From Gephyromycinifex aptenodytis (lineage in GTDB: Bacteria; Actinomycetota; Actinomycetes; Actinomycetales; Dermatophilaceae), in contig NZ_CP051155.1 of assembly GCF_012277275.1 (NCBI RefSeq), forward strand, positions 682,001-746,000: a stretch of 64,000 nucleotides of DNA, read 5' to 3'. A program made the position numbers and the translations under genes. Below are positions 17,665 through 26,359 of this stretch, piece after piece. The notes beneath the pieces are model-generated. The model saw only the letters and a list, made by a program, of their open reading frames with translations, was not told the DNA's origin and did not search any database. Position 1 is the first letter of the stretch. Every line of letters starts with the position of its first letter.

Positions 17665-19431
17665 TCAGCGCAGGCGAGCCAGATCCGCCGGGGCAGCCCC
17701 ACGCAGGGCACGCTCCAAGGTCGGGATCGCGGCCACCAGACGCTGGGTGTAGGGGTGTTGCGGATCGTCGTAAATGCGCCCGGTGGGTCCCGATTCCACG
17801 ATCTCTCCGGCGCGCATCACCAACACCCGGTCGCAGACATGCCGCACCACCGAAAGATCGTGGGAGACGAACACCAACGTGAGCCCGAGGCGGTCCACCA
17901 GCGAATCGAGCAGGTCGAGAACCTGGGCCCGTACCGAGACGTCCAGTGCGCTGACCGCCTCGTCGGCGAGCAGTATGCCGGGATCGGTGGACAGCGCCCG
18001 CGCGATGGAGATGCGTTGGCGTTCTCCACCGGAGAACTGGTGCGGGAAGCGGTTGGCCATCTGCGGGCGCAACCCGACACCGGTCAACAGCTCCTCGATG
18101 CGCTCCTGGGTCGGCGCACGCCCTTGGGCCACCAGCGGCTCAGCCACGATGTCGCGCACTCGCATCCGAGGGTCCAAAGAACTCATCGGGTCTTGGAACA
18201 CCAGTTGCAGCCGCTCCCGCAGGAACCCCAGCCGACGTTCGGGAAGCTTCGCGATGTCGGTGCCGTCGATGCGCACACTTCCGGCGCTCGGTCGGTCCAA
18301 CCCGGCAAGGATGCGCAGCAAGGTGGATTTGCCGCACCCGGACTCCCCCACGATGCCCACGCGCTCCCCGGCCTGGACAGTCATGTCGATATTGCGCAGG
18401 GCGCGCACCACCGGCGCTGCTTCGAACAAGGTCCGGCGGCTGCGTCGATAGTCGCGGGAGACCTGCGAGCACTGGATCACCGGCGAAGCGGGTCGATCCT
18501 CGCGGGCCTCCTGGCCAGGTGCCGCGGTTTTGGCCCCCGGCAGCGCCGGCGCCCTCGGCGAATCGGCGGCCGCGTTCTGTTGCGAACGGGCGTGGGCCGA
18601 CTGCTGGTGTTCCCGGCGGGCCTGCTCGCCGGCACCGTGCCCCTGGCGCGGGGCCAGCGAGGAGGCATCCAGGAGTCGCCGGGTGTAGGGGTGGGTGGGG
18701 CGTTGCAGTACCTGCTCGGTCGGGCCCGACTCGACGATCCGTCCTTCGTTCATCACGTAGACCCGGTCGCACACCGTGGCCACCACCGGCAGGTCGTGGC
18801 TGATGAACAACACCGAGGATCCGCGCTGCGCGGCGCTGGTGACGATCCGGTGCAGCACGAAGGCCTGGACGGTGACGTCCAGCGCGGTGGTCGGTTCGTC
18901 GCACACGAGCAAAGCGGGGTCGTTGGCCAGGGCGATGGCCAGCATCACTCGTTGGCGTTGGCCACCGGAGAGTTGATGCGGGTAGGCACGCGCTGCCTGG
19001 GCCGGCTCAGGGATGCTCATGTCCTCCATGAGTTCCACGGCGGCCTGGCCGGCGCTGGCGCGGTCGGGGCGGTTGTGGTGGATGAGCAGTGCCTCGGCGA
19101 TCTGGTCGCCGACCCGCATCGTGGGATTGAGCGCTGAGAGCGGTTCCTGGAACACCATCGAGACGTCTTTGCCCCGCATCCGGGCCAGATGCCGTTCCGA
19201 GGCGCCGACGATCTCCTCATCGAAACCGGCTACCCGGATCGATCCGCGAGCGTGCAGGGTGTGTGGCAACAAGCCCAGCACAGACAGCGCCGTCAGTGAC
19301 TTGCCCGAGCCGGACTCTCCGATGAGACCGACCCGCTCGCCGCGTTCGATGCGCAGATCGATCCCGGACAGCAGCGGGCGCCCGTCGGAGTACACATCGA
19401 GCCCGTCCACCACCAGCGCTGGGGTGTTCAT
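17665..19431 (-). CDS. Peptide-type ABC transporter ATPase, fused double (DppD-DppF/OppDF-like)
   Basis: 588 residues carrying two complete ABC ATPase domains. Domain 1: Walker A GESGSGKS at residues 38-45, signature LSGGQRQRV, Walker B LLVCDEPTTALD. Domain 2: Walker A GESGCGKS near 362, signature FSGGERQRIS, Walker B LLADEAVSALD. An Ala/Gln/Arg-rich linker with low complexity joins them. The protein sits on the cytoplasmic face and powers uptake through the two permeases encoded upstream. The ATG at 19431 overlaps the permease stop by 4 bp; the much longer upstream frame is a shadow. It is the last gene of a four-gene operon. Substrate class (oligopeptide, dipeptide or nickel) is not decided by the sequence. 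Confidence 0.93.
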   Translation of the reverse strand: MNTPALVVDGLDVYSDGRPLLSGIDLRIERGERVGLIGESGSGKSLTALSVLGLLPHTLHARGSIRVAGFDEEIVGASERHLARMRGKDVSMVFQEPLSALNPTMRVGDQIAEALLIHHNRPDRASAGQAAVELMEDMSIPEPAQAARAYPHQLSGGQRQRVMLAIALANDPALLVCDEPTTALDVTVQAFVLHRIVTSAAQRGSSVLFISHDLPVVATVCDRVYVMNEGRIVESGPTEQVLQRPTHPYTRRLLDASSLAPRQGHGAGEQARREHQQSAHARSQQNAAADSPRAPALPGAKTAAPGQEAREDRPASPVIQCSQVSRDYRRSRRTLFEAAPVVRALRNIDMTVQAGERVGIVGESGCGKSTLLRILAGLDRPSAGSVRIDGTDIAKLPERRLGFLRERLQLVFQDPMSSLDPRMRVRDIVAEPLVAQGRAPTQERIEELLTGVGLRPQMANRFPHQFSGGERQRISIARALSTDPGILLADEAVSALDVSVRAQVLDLLDSLVDRLGLTLVFVSHDLSVVRHVCDRVLVMRAGEIVESGPTGRIYDDPQHPYTQRLVAAIPTLERALRGAAPADLARLR

Positions 19432-20282
19432 GTGCGCTCCCGAAGTTTGGGGTCCAGGGCGTCGCGCAGACCGTCCCCGAAGAGGTTGAAGCCGAGCACC
19501 GCCAACGCGATCGCCAAGCCGGGCGCCAAGGCCAGGTGCGGAGCTACCTGCAGCAGTTCCTGGCTCTCCTGCAGCATCCGCCCCCAGGAGGGGGTCGGCG
19601 GTGGAGTCCCGAAACCGAGGAAGCTCAAGGCCGCCTCGGCCAGGATCGCGATGGCGAAAGAGACCGAGGCCTGCACGATGACCAGCCCTGCCACATTGGG
19701 CAGAACATGACGCAGCGCGATCGCCGGGCCACCTCGACCGGCCGCTCGGGCCGCGAGGATGTACTCGGTGCGCATCACCTGCAGCGCTCCCGAGCGCACA
19801 ACCCGCGCGAAGGAGGGGATGCTGGCGATCCCGATAGCCAGCATCGCCATCGACGTGCTGGCCCCGTACACAGCCGAGAACATGATCGCCAGCAGCAGCG
19901 CGGGGAAGGCCAACAGGATGTCCATGCCGCGCATGAGGATCGCGGCCAACGGTCGAGAACTCATCGCGGCCAGGATGCCCAGCGGCACTCCGACCAGCGC
20001 GGCCACCCCCACCGCCACCACACCCACGAGCAAGGTGGTGCGCGAACCGACGAGCAGGGAACTGGCCACGTCGCGGCCGAACTTGTCCGTACCGAGCCAG
20101 TGCTGGGCCCCAGGACCTTGCAGTCTGGCCGCCGGGTCCATCGCCAGCGGGTCGTAGGGGGTCCACACGAAGGACACCAGGGCCGCCAGCACGACCGCGC
20201 AGACGAGGGCGCCGCCCACGATCAGCGAGGCGTCCGTACGTCGCCAGCGGTGTGTGCGTGGCGTCCAGGTAGCTGTGCTCAT
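19428..20282 (-). CDS. ABC transporter permease, DppC/OppC type
   Basis: 284 residues. An N-terminal membrane helix (LIVGGALVCAVVLAALVSFVW) is followed by the OppC N-region PYDPLAMDPAARLQGPGAQHWLGTDKFGRDV, which is diagnostic. The BPD permease domain with several helices includes the EAA-type loop AARAAGRGGPAIALRHVLPN that contacts the ATPase. The C-terminus has the usual LGFNLFGDGLRDALDPKLRE. It overlaps both neighbours by 4 bp, so the operon is translationally coupled. Confidence 0.94.
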   Translation of the reverse strand: MSTATWTPRTHRWRRTDASLIVGGALVCAVVLAALVSFVWTPYDPLAMDPAARLQGPGAQHWLGTDKFGRDVASSLLVGSRTTLLVGVVAVGVAALVGVPLGILAAMSSRPLAAILMRGMDILLAFPALLLAIMFSAVYGASTSMAMLAIGIASIPSFARVVRSGALQVMRTEYILAARAAGRGGPAIALRHVLPNVAGLVIVQASVSFAIAILAEAALSFLGFGTPPPTPSWGRMLQESQELLQVAPHLALAPGLAIALAVLGFNLFGDGLRDALDPKLRERT

Positions 20283-21232
20283 GAGCGCCGCACCCGCATC
20301 CGCGGGTCGATGAGCAGGTAACAGACCTCCACTAGGGCGTTCACCGCGAGTACGGCCAGCACCAACACCATGACGACGTTCTGCACAACGAGCAGATCTC
20401 GGGAGCCGACCGCGTCCAGCAGTAGCGAACCCAGACCGGGGATGACGAAGACCCGCTCGACGACCACCGCCCCGATGAGCAGCGTCGTGAGTTGCAGCGC
20501 CAGCACCGTCACGACAGGGATGGAGGCGTTTCGCAGCCCGTGCCGCACCAGGGCAGGCAGCGGCAACAGCCCCTTGGCACGCGCAGTACGCAGGTAGTCC
20601 TCACGTAGCACCTCCAACACCGAGGAACGGACGTAGCGGGTGAGCACCGCGCCCTGCACCAACCCCAGGGACAGCGCCGGCAGGACCAGCGCCCGAGCGA
20701 ATGCGACCGGGTCGCTACTGGGGGCGGACCACCCGCCCGCCGGCAACCAGCGCAGGTGCACCGCGAACACCGTGATAAGGAGGATCCCCGCCAGGAAAGC
20801 CGGGATGGCCACCCCCACCTGAGAGAACGCAGCCAGGGCAACCCCGCTGGGACGACGGTGGCGCACCGCAGCCAACACGCCCAGCGGCACGGCGACCAGG
20901 CAGGCCACGAGCATGCCCGCCCCGACGAGCCAGGCGGTGACCCCGAGGCGGTCGGCGATGAGCGGGCCGATCTGCAGATGGGACAGGTAACTGACTCCGA
21001 GGTCGCCGTGGGCCAGTCCATTCATCCACTCCAGGTACCGAGTGGGTAGCGGCCGGTCCAGCCCGTAGTCGGCCCGCAGCTGAGCCACGGCCTCTTCGGA
21101 GGCGTTGATTCCCAGGGCTACCCGAGCCGGGTCGCCGGGTAGTACCTGCATGAAGGCGAACACCAACACCGAACTGACGAGCACACTCACCGCGAGCACC
21201 CAGAGCCGGCGGGCCAAGGCGGACAGCGTCAT
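20279..21232 (-). CDS. ABC transporter permease, DppB/OppB type
   Basis: 317 residues. First helix LWVLAVSVLVSSVLVFAFMQVLPGDPARVALG, then the OppB periplasmic motif LRADYGLDRPLPTRYLEWMNGLAHGDLGVSY. Five or six further helices and the EAA loop (DYLRTARAKGLLPLPALVRHGLRNA) follow, ending with CYLLIDPRMRVR. It pairs with the DppC-type permease (4-bp overlap) and follows the binding-protein gene by 12 bp. Confidence 0.94.
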   Translation of the reverse strand: MTLSALARRLWVLAVSVLVSSVLVFAFMQVLPGDPARVALGINASEEAVAQLRADYGLDRPLPTRYLEWMNGLAHGDLGVSYLSHLQIGPLIADRLGVTAWLVGAGMLVACLVAVPLGVLAAVRHRRPSGVALAAFSQVGVAIPAFLAGILLITVFAVHLRWLPAGGWSAPSSDPVAFARALVLPALSLGLVQGAVLTRYVRSSVLEVLREDYLRTARAKGLLPLPALVRHGLRNASIPVVTVLALQLTTLLIGAVVVERVFVIPGLGSLLLDAVGSRDLLVVQNVVMVLVLAVLAVNALVEVCYLLIDPRMRVRRS

Positions 21233-21244
21233 CTCACCAACCTG

Positions 21245-22753
21245 TCACGACCGGGCCAGGCCGGTCAGATCGAAGGACTCCGACAGGGAGTTCTTCGGCA
21301 GTCCGGTGATGTCCTTGTCGGCCACGGTGAGGTTCGGTAAGAGGAACAACCAGTCCGAGGCCGCATCCTCGGCGATGACACGGGCGGCCTCCTTCATCTT
21401 GGCTACCTGGGTGGCCTCGTCGCCGGCGTCTGCGGCGGCAATCGCCTCTCGCACCTTCTTGTTGTCGTAGTGCAAGTAGTACTTCGGATTTCCGTACAGC
21501 GTCGGCAGGTCGCGCGGTTCCACGTGGGCGATGATCGAGGCGTCGTAGTCTCCTCCGCGCAGCACCTGGGTGATCCACGCGGCGGGGAACTCCAACTGAT
21601 CCAGCGTGACCTTGAAGCCCACCTTTTCCAGGTCGCTCTTGACCACCTGCCCGCACGAGGTCGCGTACGGCAAGGTCGGGAGCCGTAGCCGTACCGCCGG
21701 GTTCGGCGTGCCCGCCTTGGCCAGCAGGGCCTTGGCCTTGGCCGGGTCGTAGGGGGCCACCCCCGTCAGGTCCTCATACCAGGGGTCGGTGGGCGCCACC
21801 ATGGAGCCGATGAGGTGCCCGCGGCCCGCCCAGCAGGTGGCTAGCAGTGTCTTCTTGTCGATTGCTGCCCGGGCAGCCTGTCGGACCCGCACATCGTCAA
21901 AGGGCGGTCGGGCGCTGTTGAAGGACAGGACCACCTCCCCGTTCGTGGTCCCCTCGGTCACCACGAAACGCTCGTCCCCGGTGAATTGCGCCAGAGACTC
22001 CGGGGCCTGCACGGTGGAGATCACGTCGATGGAGCCGGTCAGCAGGGCGTTGTTCAGCGCCGTCGGGTCCTTGTAGTACCGCAGTGTCACCGAGTCGAAG
22101 TACGGCGCGGTACCCCCGTAGTGCGGGTTGCGCTTCAGCTTCAGGGAGTCCCCGCGTTTCCAGGTGTCCACGGTGTAGGGGCCGGTGCCGACCGTCTTGG
22201 TGGCCAGTGAATCCACCCCGGTGCGGCTGAACATCGCCCCGATCCGGGTCGTCATCCGGTACAGCCAGTCGTTACTCGGACGAGCCAAGGTGACCGTGAC
22301 CTGAGCGGGAGAGGTTGCCTTCACCGAGGTCACCACGTCCATGGCCGCAGCCAGCGAGGTCGTCCAGTCCTGTTTGACCCGCTCGATGGAAAACACCGCA
22401 TCGTCCGCGGTGAACGGGGTCCCGTCCGAGAAGGTGGCGTCCGTGGCCAGTTCGAAGGTGTAGGTGCGCCGGTCCGGGGAGATCGTCCAACTCTTGGCCA
22501 GTGCCGGCACGATGGCCCCGGACTCATCGACCTTGACGAGCCCTTCGTAGACATTGGTCAGCAACGCCTGCGGAATGGCGGCGCCGTCGGTGGTGGTGAA
22601 GTCGAGATTGGTGGGCTCGGCAACCATCCCTACGGCTAGTGCGTTCCCCTCCTGCGCGCTGCCCGCAGAATCCGCGGTCGAGCCGGCCGAACAGCCGACC
22701 AGGGCCAGTGTCACTGCGGCGAGGACCACTGGCCGCTTCGTCGCTGTACCCAT
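21245..22753 (-). CDS. Lipoprotein substrate-binding protein of peptide-type ABC transporter (SBP family 5)
   Basis: 502 residues. An N-terminal signal peptide ends in the lipobox LVG-C (Cys21), so it should be a membrane-anchored lipoprotein outside the cell. The mature part is an SBP_bac_5 protein: EPTNLDFTTTDGAAIPQALLTNVYEGLVKVDESGAIVPALAKSW, then TYTFELATDATFSDGTPFTADDAVFSIERV and FDDVRVRQAARAAIDKKTLL. It captures the substrate for the permeases and double ATPase encoded downstream. The ATG at 22753 follows AAGGAGAT. The first gene of the operon lies 197 bp from the divergent acyl-CoA ligase. Confidence 0.93.
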   Translation of the reverse strand: MGTATKRPVVLAAVTLALVGCSAGSTADSAGSAQEGNALAVGMVAEPTNLDFTTTDGAAIPQALLTNVYEGLVKVDESGAIVPALAKSWTISPDRRTYTFELATDATFSDGTPFTADDAVFSIERVKQDWTTSLAAAMDVVTSVKATSPAQVTVTLARPSNDWLYRMTTRIGAMFSRTGVDSLATKTVGTGPYTVDTWKRGDSLKLKRNPHYGGTAPYFDSVTLRYYKDPTALNNALLTGSIDVISTVQAPESLAQFTGDERFVVTEGTTNGEVVLSFNSARPPFDDVRVRQAARAAIDKKTLLATCWAGRGHLIGSMVAPTDPWYEDLTGVAPYDPAKAKALLAKAGTPNPAVRLRLPTLPYATSCGQVVKSDLEKVGFKVTLDQLEFPAAWITQVLRGGDYDASIIAHVEPRDLPTLYGNPKYYLHYDNKKVREAIAAADAGDEATQVAKMKEAARVIAEDAASDWLFLLPNLTVADKDITGLPKNSLSESFDLTGLARS

Positions 22754-22889
22754 CGGTTGATCTCCTTCATCTGCGCCCCGCGCGCGTAAACCACCGGTCG
22801 GCCCGGCGGCATGCTTCGAAGCAGAGTTGCCAGGTGAGGTTACCCCTGAAACCCTCAAAACACGGGAGCCCCACCCTTCCCCCCTCTGT

Positions 22890-22918
22890 CTACGGTGGCG
22901 TAAGTTACGTCGACGTAA
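22890..22918. promoter_or_regulatory. Tandem operator-like repeats before the acyl-CoA ligase
   Basis: CTACGGTGGCGTAAG (22890-22904), an imperfect dyad, abuts TTACGTCGACGTAA (22905-22918), a perfect 14-bp palindrome. The pair ends 32 bp before the ligase ATG. TACGGT/CGTAAG-type dyads resemble TetR-family sites seen before lipid genes in Actinobacteria; that likeness is recalled, not searched. Confidence 0.5.
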
Positions 22919-22950
22919 GGTCCGCGATCGACGTCTCCAGGAGCAGCCCG

Positions 22951-24780
22951 ATGACACAGGAAACCTTGGCTCGATCGCTGGTCACGGCGATGGAGACACA
23001 CGCCGAACGCACTGCGCTGCGGGTGCGTCGGCAAGGCCGCTGGCAGTGCCTGAGTTATACCGAAATGGATAGGCGCACAAAGAATCTGGCGGCCGCGTTA
23101 CTTGCCAGCGGGCTCGAGCGGGGCGACCGCATCGGGATCTTTGCCACCAATTCACCCGAGTGGACCCTGTTCGATATCGCCGCCCTGCGCGCGGGCCTGG
23201 TGTCTGTCCCGCTGTACGCCACCAGTTCCCCCTCGCAGGCGGCGCACATCCTCTCCGACAGCGGTTGTCGGCTGGTGGCGTGCGGATCGACGCACATTCT
23301 CGCCCAGAGTCTGCGCGCGATCCAGACCTGCCCGCAGGTCAGCACCTTGGTGCTGATCGAGGGCGACCTGAGCCAGGCTCAGGCGCAGGCGAGCGACCAG
23401 CCGGACAGCGCCGACCTCCGTAGCGACATCACCCTGCACACGCTCAGCGAGTTCGAACAAATCGCCGACCCGCAGGCCTGGGATGCCCCCCTGCAGGAGG
23501 TTGTGAACAGCGGCGAACTCGATGACCTGACGACGATCGTCTACACCTCGGGCACCACCGGCAGCCCCAAGGGCGTGATGCTCACCAACCGCACCCTGCT
23601 CCAGCAGATCAAGTCGATGGACCTCCTTTTCGACCTGCGTCCGGGGCAGCGCAACATGTGTTTCCTGCCGCTGTCGCATGCCTACGAACGGGCCTGGACC
23701 TACGTCATGCTGCACTCGGGTCTGGAGAACTGTTACGTCCTGGACCCCAAGGCCGTCGCGGCCGCGATGCTGGATATCCAACCCGATACGTTCGTGTCCG
23801 TCCCGCGCCTGTACGAGAAGGTGTACGACACCGCGCACACCCAAGCCGGCAGTGGACTCAAACGGCGCATCTTCGATGAGGCGGTGCGCACCGGCGCCCT
23901 CGTGCAGCGACGGATCGCCGACGCCCGACCCATCGGCCCCGCGCTCAAGGCACGCCATGCCATCGCCGACTCCGTGGTGCTGCACCGGGTACGAGACGCG
24001 GTCGGCGGACCCAAGAACGTCATGGCGGCAGGCGGCGCCCCGCTGCGCCGCGAGGTCGAGGAGTTCTTCTTCGCTGCCGGCCTGACGATCTACCAGGGTT
24101 ACGGCCTCACCGAGACCTCCCCGCTGGTCTCGTGCAATGCTCCGGGCCAGGTGAAGTTCGGCACCGTCGGCAAGCCGGTCCCCGGCACGGAGGTGCGCCT
24201 GGACGACGAGACCGGCGAGATCCTCGTGCGCGGCGACAACGTGATGGCCGGCTATTACGGTGACCCGGAAGCCAGCGCCGAGGTGATCGATGAAGACGGC
24301 TGGTTTCACACCGGGGACGTGGGTCAATTCGACGAGGACGGCTACCTGCTCATCACCGACCGCATCAAGGACCTGATCGTCACCGCGCAGGGTAAGAACA
24401 TCGCCCCGGGGCCGATCGAGAGCGCGCTGACCGCCTCCCCGCTCGTAGAAGCAGCCGTGGTTGTCGGCGACGAACGCAAATACCTCACCGCGCTCATCCA
24501 GCCCGCCTTCGAAGCCCTGGAGGAGCACGCCCGCTCACTGTCGTGGGTGTTCACCTCCCGGGCCGAACTGGTGAAGCTGCCGCAGGTGCAAAAGCTGTAC
24601 AGCGACATCAAGGACAAGGTCGGCCGAGACGCCGCCCCGTACGAACGAGTGCAGAAACTGCACCTGCTGGACACCGAGCTGACGATGGACGACGAGGACC
24701 TCACCCCGACGTTGAAGGTGCGCCGGCGCCGGGTGGAGCAGAAGTTCCTGCACTTCATCGACGCGATGTACAAACAGTGA
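22951..24780 (+). CDS. Long-chain acyl-CoA synthetase (FadD15-like AMP-forming ligase)
   Basis: 609 residues of the ANL superfamily. The adenylate motif TSGTTGSPKG is at residues 199-208. Others: AYERAWTYVMLHSG, GGAPLRREVEEFFFAAGLTIYQGYGLTETSPLVSCN, GWFHTGDVGQFDEDGYLLITDRIKDLIVTAQGKNIAPGPIES and DLTPTLKVRRRRVEQKF at the C-terminus, with the catalytic lysine region. It activates fatty acids to acyl-CoA through acyl-AMP. The ATG at 22951 follows CAGGAG. The closest family pattern is the AMP-ligases annotated FadD15 in Mycobacterium. The promoter region carries tandem operator-like repeats. Confidence 0.93.
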   Translation: MTQETLARSLVTAMETHAERTALRVRRQGRWQCLSYTEMDRRTKNLAAALLASGLERGDRIGIFATNSPEWTLFDIAALRAGLVSVPLYATSSPSQAAHILSDSGCRLVACGSTHILAQSLRAIQTCPQVSTLVLIEGDLSQAQAQASDQPDSADLRSDITLHTLSEFEQIADPQAWDAPLQEVVNSGELDDLTTIVYTSGTTGSPKGVMLTNRTLLQQIKSMDLLFDLRPGQRNMCFLPLSHAYERAWTYVMLHSGLENCYVLDPKAVAAAMLDIQPDTFVSVPRLYEKVYDTAHTQAGSGLKRRIFDEAVRTGALVQRRIADARPIGPALKARHAIADSVVLHRVRDAVGGPKNVMAAGGAPLRREVEEFFFAAGLTIYQGYGLTETSPLVSCNAPGQVKFGTVGKPVPGTEVRLDDETGEILVRGDNVMAGYYGDPEASAEVIDEDGWFHTGDVGQFDEDGYLLITDRIKDLIVTAQGKNIAPGPIESALTASPLVEAAVVVGDERKYLTALIQPAFEALEEHARSLSWVFTSRAELVKLPQVQKLYSDIKDKVGRDAAPYERVQKLHLLDTELTMDDEDLTPTLKVRRRRVEQKFLHFIDAMYKQ

Positions 24781-24817
24781 CGTCTCGCGCCGGGGCGCTG
24801 ACGCCTCGGCGCGAGCC

Positions 24818-26068
24818 TCAGCCGACGAGCTGGCTGACCGTGTGGATGAGCAACCCGGCCAATCCGCCCACCACGGTGCCGTTGATCCGGATGAACTGCA
24901 GGTCCCGACCGACGTGCAGTTCAATGCGTTCGGCGGCTTCTTTACCGTCCCAACGTTCGATGACCTGGGAGATCACCGGCACCAGCTCGGCCCCGTAGGT
25001 GTCCACCAGGCTGGAGATGACCTCCCCCACCCGGCGATCGACACGCTCCTGCAACTCGGCATCGTGTTGCAGCCGCTCACCCAGACTGACCAGCTCGGTG
25101 TACAGCCGGGCTCGCAGTCGGCCCTGCGGATCCGACATCGCCTCATGCAGGGTTCGGCGCAGCACCTCCCACAGGCTCACCGCCGTTTCCATCGTCTGGG
25201 CGTGGGTCAGGAAACGCTCCTTGAGGGTCTCGGCTCGCTGCATCGTCGCCGGGTCTTCCTGCAGGTTGCCGGCCAGGTCGGCAAGGAGTTCGTTGACCGC
25301 CAGGCGCACCCGGTGCCCGGGGTTGTCACGCACATCGCGCACCCACCCCAAGGCCTCGGTGTGCAGCCGATCCACGACAAGCTCGTTGACCCACAACGGG
25401 GTCCAGGTAGGGGCGCGCTCACCTACCACGGCTGCGAAGGTCTGCGGGTTGTCCAGCAGCCAGTCGTGGGCTTCGACGACCACCAGGTCGACGAGGTGGC
25501 GGTGCACGTCATCACGCACCACCTGGTCCAGCAACGAACCGGCCAGCGGCGCGATCGGTTCCTGCGCCAGCCGCGGCAGTACCGAGTGGCCCAAGATCTC
25601 GCGGATTTCGCCGTCCGAGACGTGGTTGAGGCCGCGTTGGGTCAAGGCGGCCACTTCGGCGACCACCCGGGTGCTGTTCTCCGGCCTGGCCAGCCACTGC
25701 CCCACCCGCGGCGTCGCACCCGAGGCCAGGAACCGCTCCCGGGCGGCTTCGCCGGTCAGGAAGTGCCCGGAGACGAAATCTTCCAGGCTTTTGGCGAAGA
25801 CGTCCTTTTTCTTGGGCACCAGCGCGGTGTGTGGAATGGGTAGGCCGAGCGGGTGGCGGAACAGTGCCGTCACGGCGAACCAGTCTGCGAGAGCACCGAC
25901 CATCGCCGCTTCGGCCGTGGCGTTGACGTAGCCCAGGGCTCCGCCTCGGTTGTGGGTGAACACGAACACGATCGCCGCGAACACCAGCAGGGCCGTTGCC
26001 AGGAAGCGCATTCGCCGCAGCGACTCCTGCCGCGCTTCGTCGGCCGCGCTCAGAGCCATCATCGTCAT
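24818..26068 (-). CDS. DUF445 family membrane protein
   Basis: 416 residues. A first helix (FLATALLVFAAIVFVFT) leads to the DUF445 hallmark GALGYVNATAEAAMVGALADWFAVTALFRHPLGLPIPHTALVPKKKD. A long helical middle follows, ending in DLQFIRINGTVVGGLAGLLIHTVSQLV, a terminal membrane segment. The relative YheB/YjiN group has no settled function. The ATG at 26068 (MTMM) is chosen over a longer upstream frame that is only a shadow of the divergent gene. ATGs at 26062 and 26059 are possible. Confidence 0.9.
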   Translation of the reverse strand: MTMMALSAADEARQESLRRMRFLATALLVFAAIVFVFTHNRGGALGYVNATAEAAMVGALADWFAVTALFRHPLGLPIPHTALVPKKKDVFAKSLEDFVSGHFLTGEAARERFLASGATPRVGQWLARPENSTRVVAEVAALTQRGLNHVSDGEIREILGHSVLPRLAQEPIAPLAGSLLDQVVRDDVHRHLVDLVVVEAHDWLLDNPQTFAAVVGERAPTWTPLWVNELVVDRLHTEALGWVRDVRDNPGHRVRLAVNELLADLAGNLQEDPATMQRAETLKERFLTHAQTMETAVSLWEVLRRTLHEAMSDPQGRLRARLYTELVSLGERLQHDAELQERVDRRVGEVISSLVDTYGAELVPVISQVIERWDGKEAAERIELHVGRDLQFIRINGTVVGGLAGLLIHTVSQLVG

Positions 26069-26359
26069 AGCTCGATTCTCCCCCGTCGCACCGACAACAT
26101 CCTCCCGGCACCCACATCGGCACACTGACCAGGTAGCCACCCACGCTCGATGCGCCCCGCTACCGGCCCCGGCAACCAGCGACGCTCGCGGCTGTCTGCT
26201 GGGTTGGGCAGGCCAGGTGGGCCTGGGTATAGGCCGCCTGGGAACACCGGCCTCGGAATCAGCACCGGTTGCTTGTCCTTGCCTCCGGGCGGGGCGCGCC
26301 CAGTGGCGAATCGACCTGAGAGACAGGGACAACAGCCTTCCCGTGGGACCCTGGTAGGC

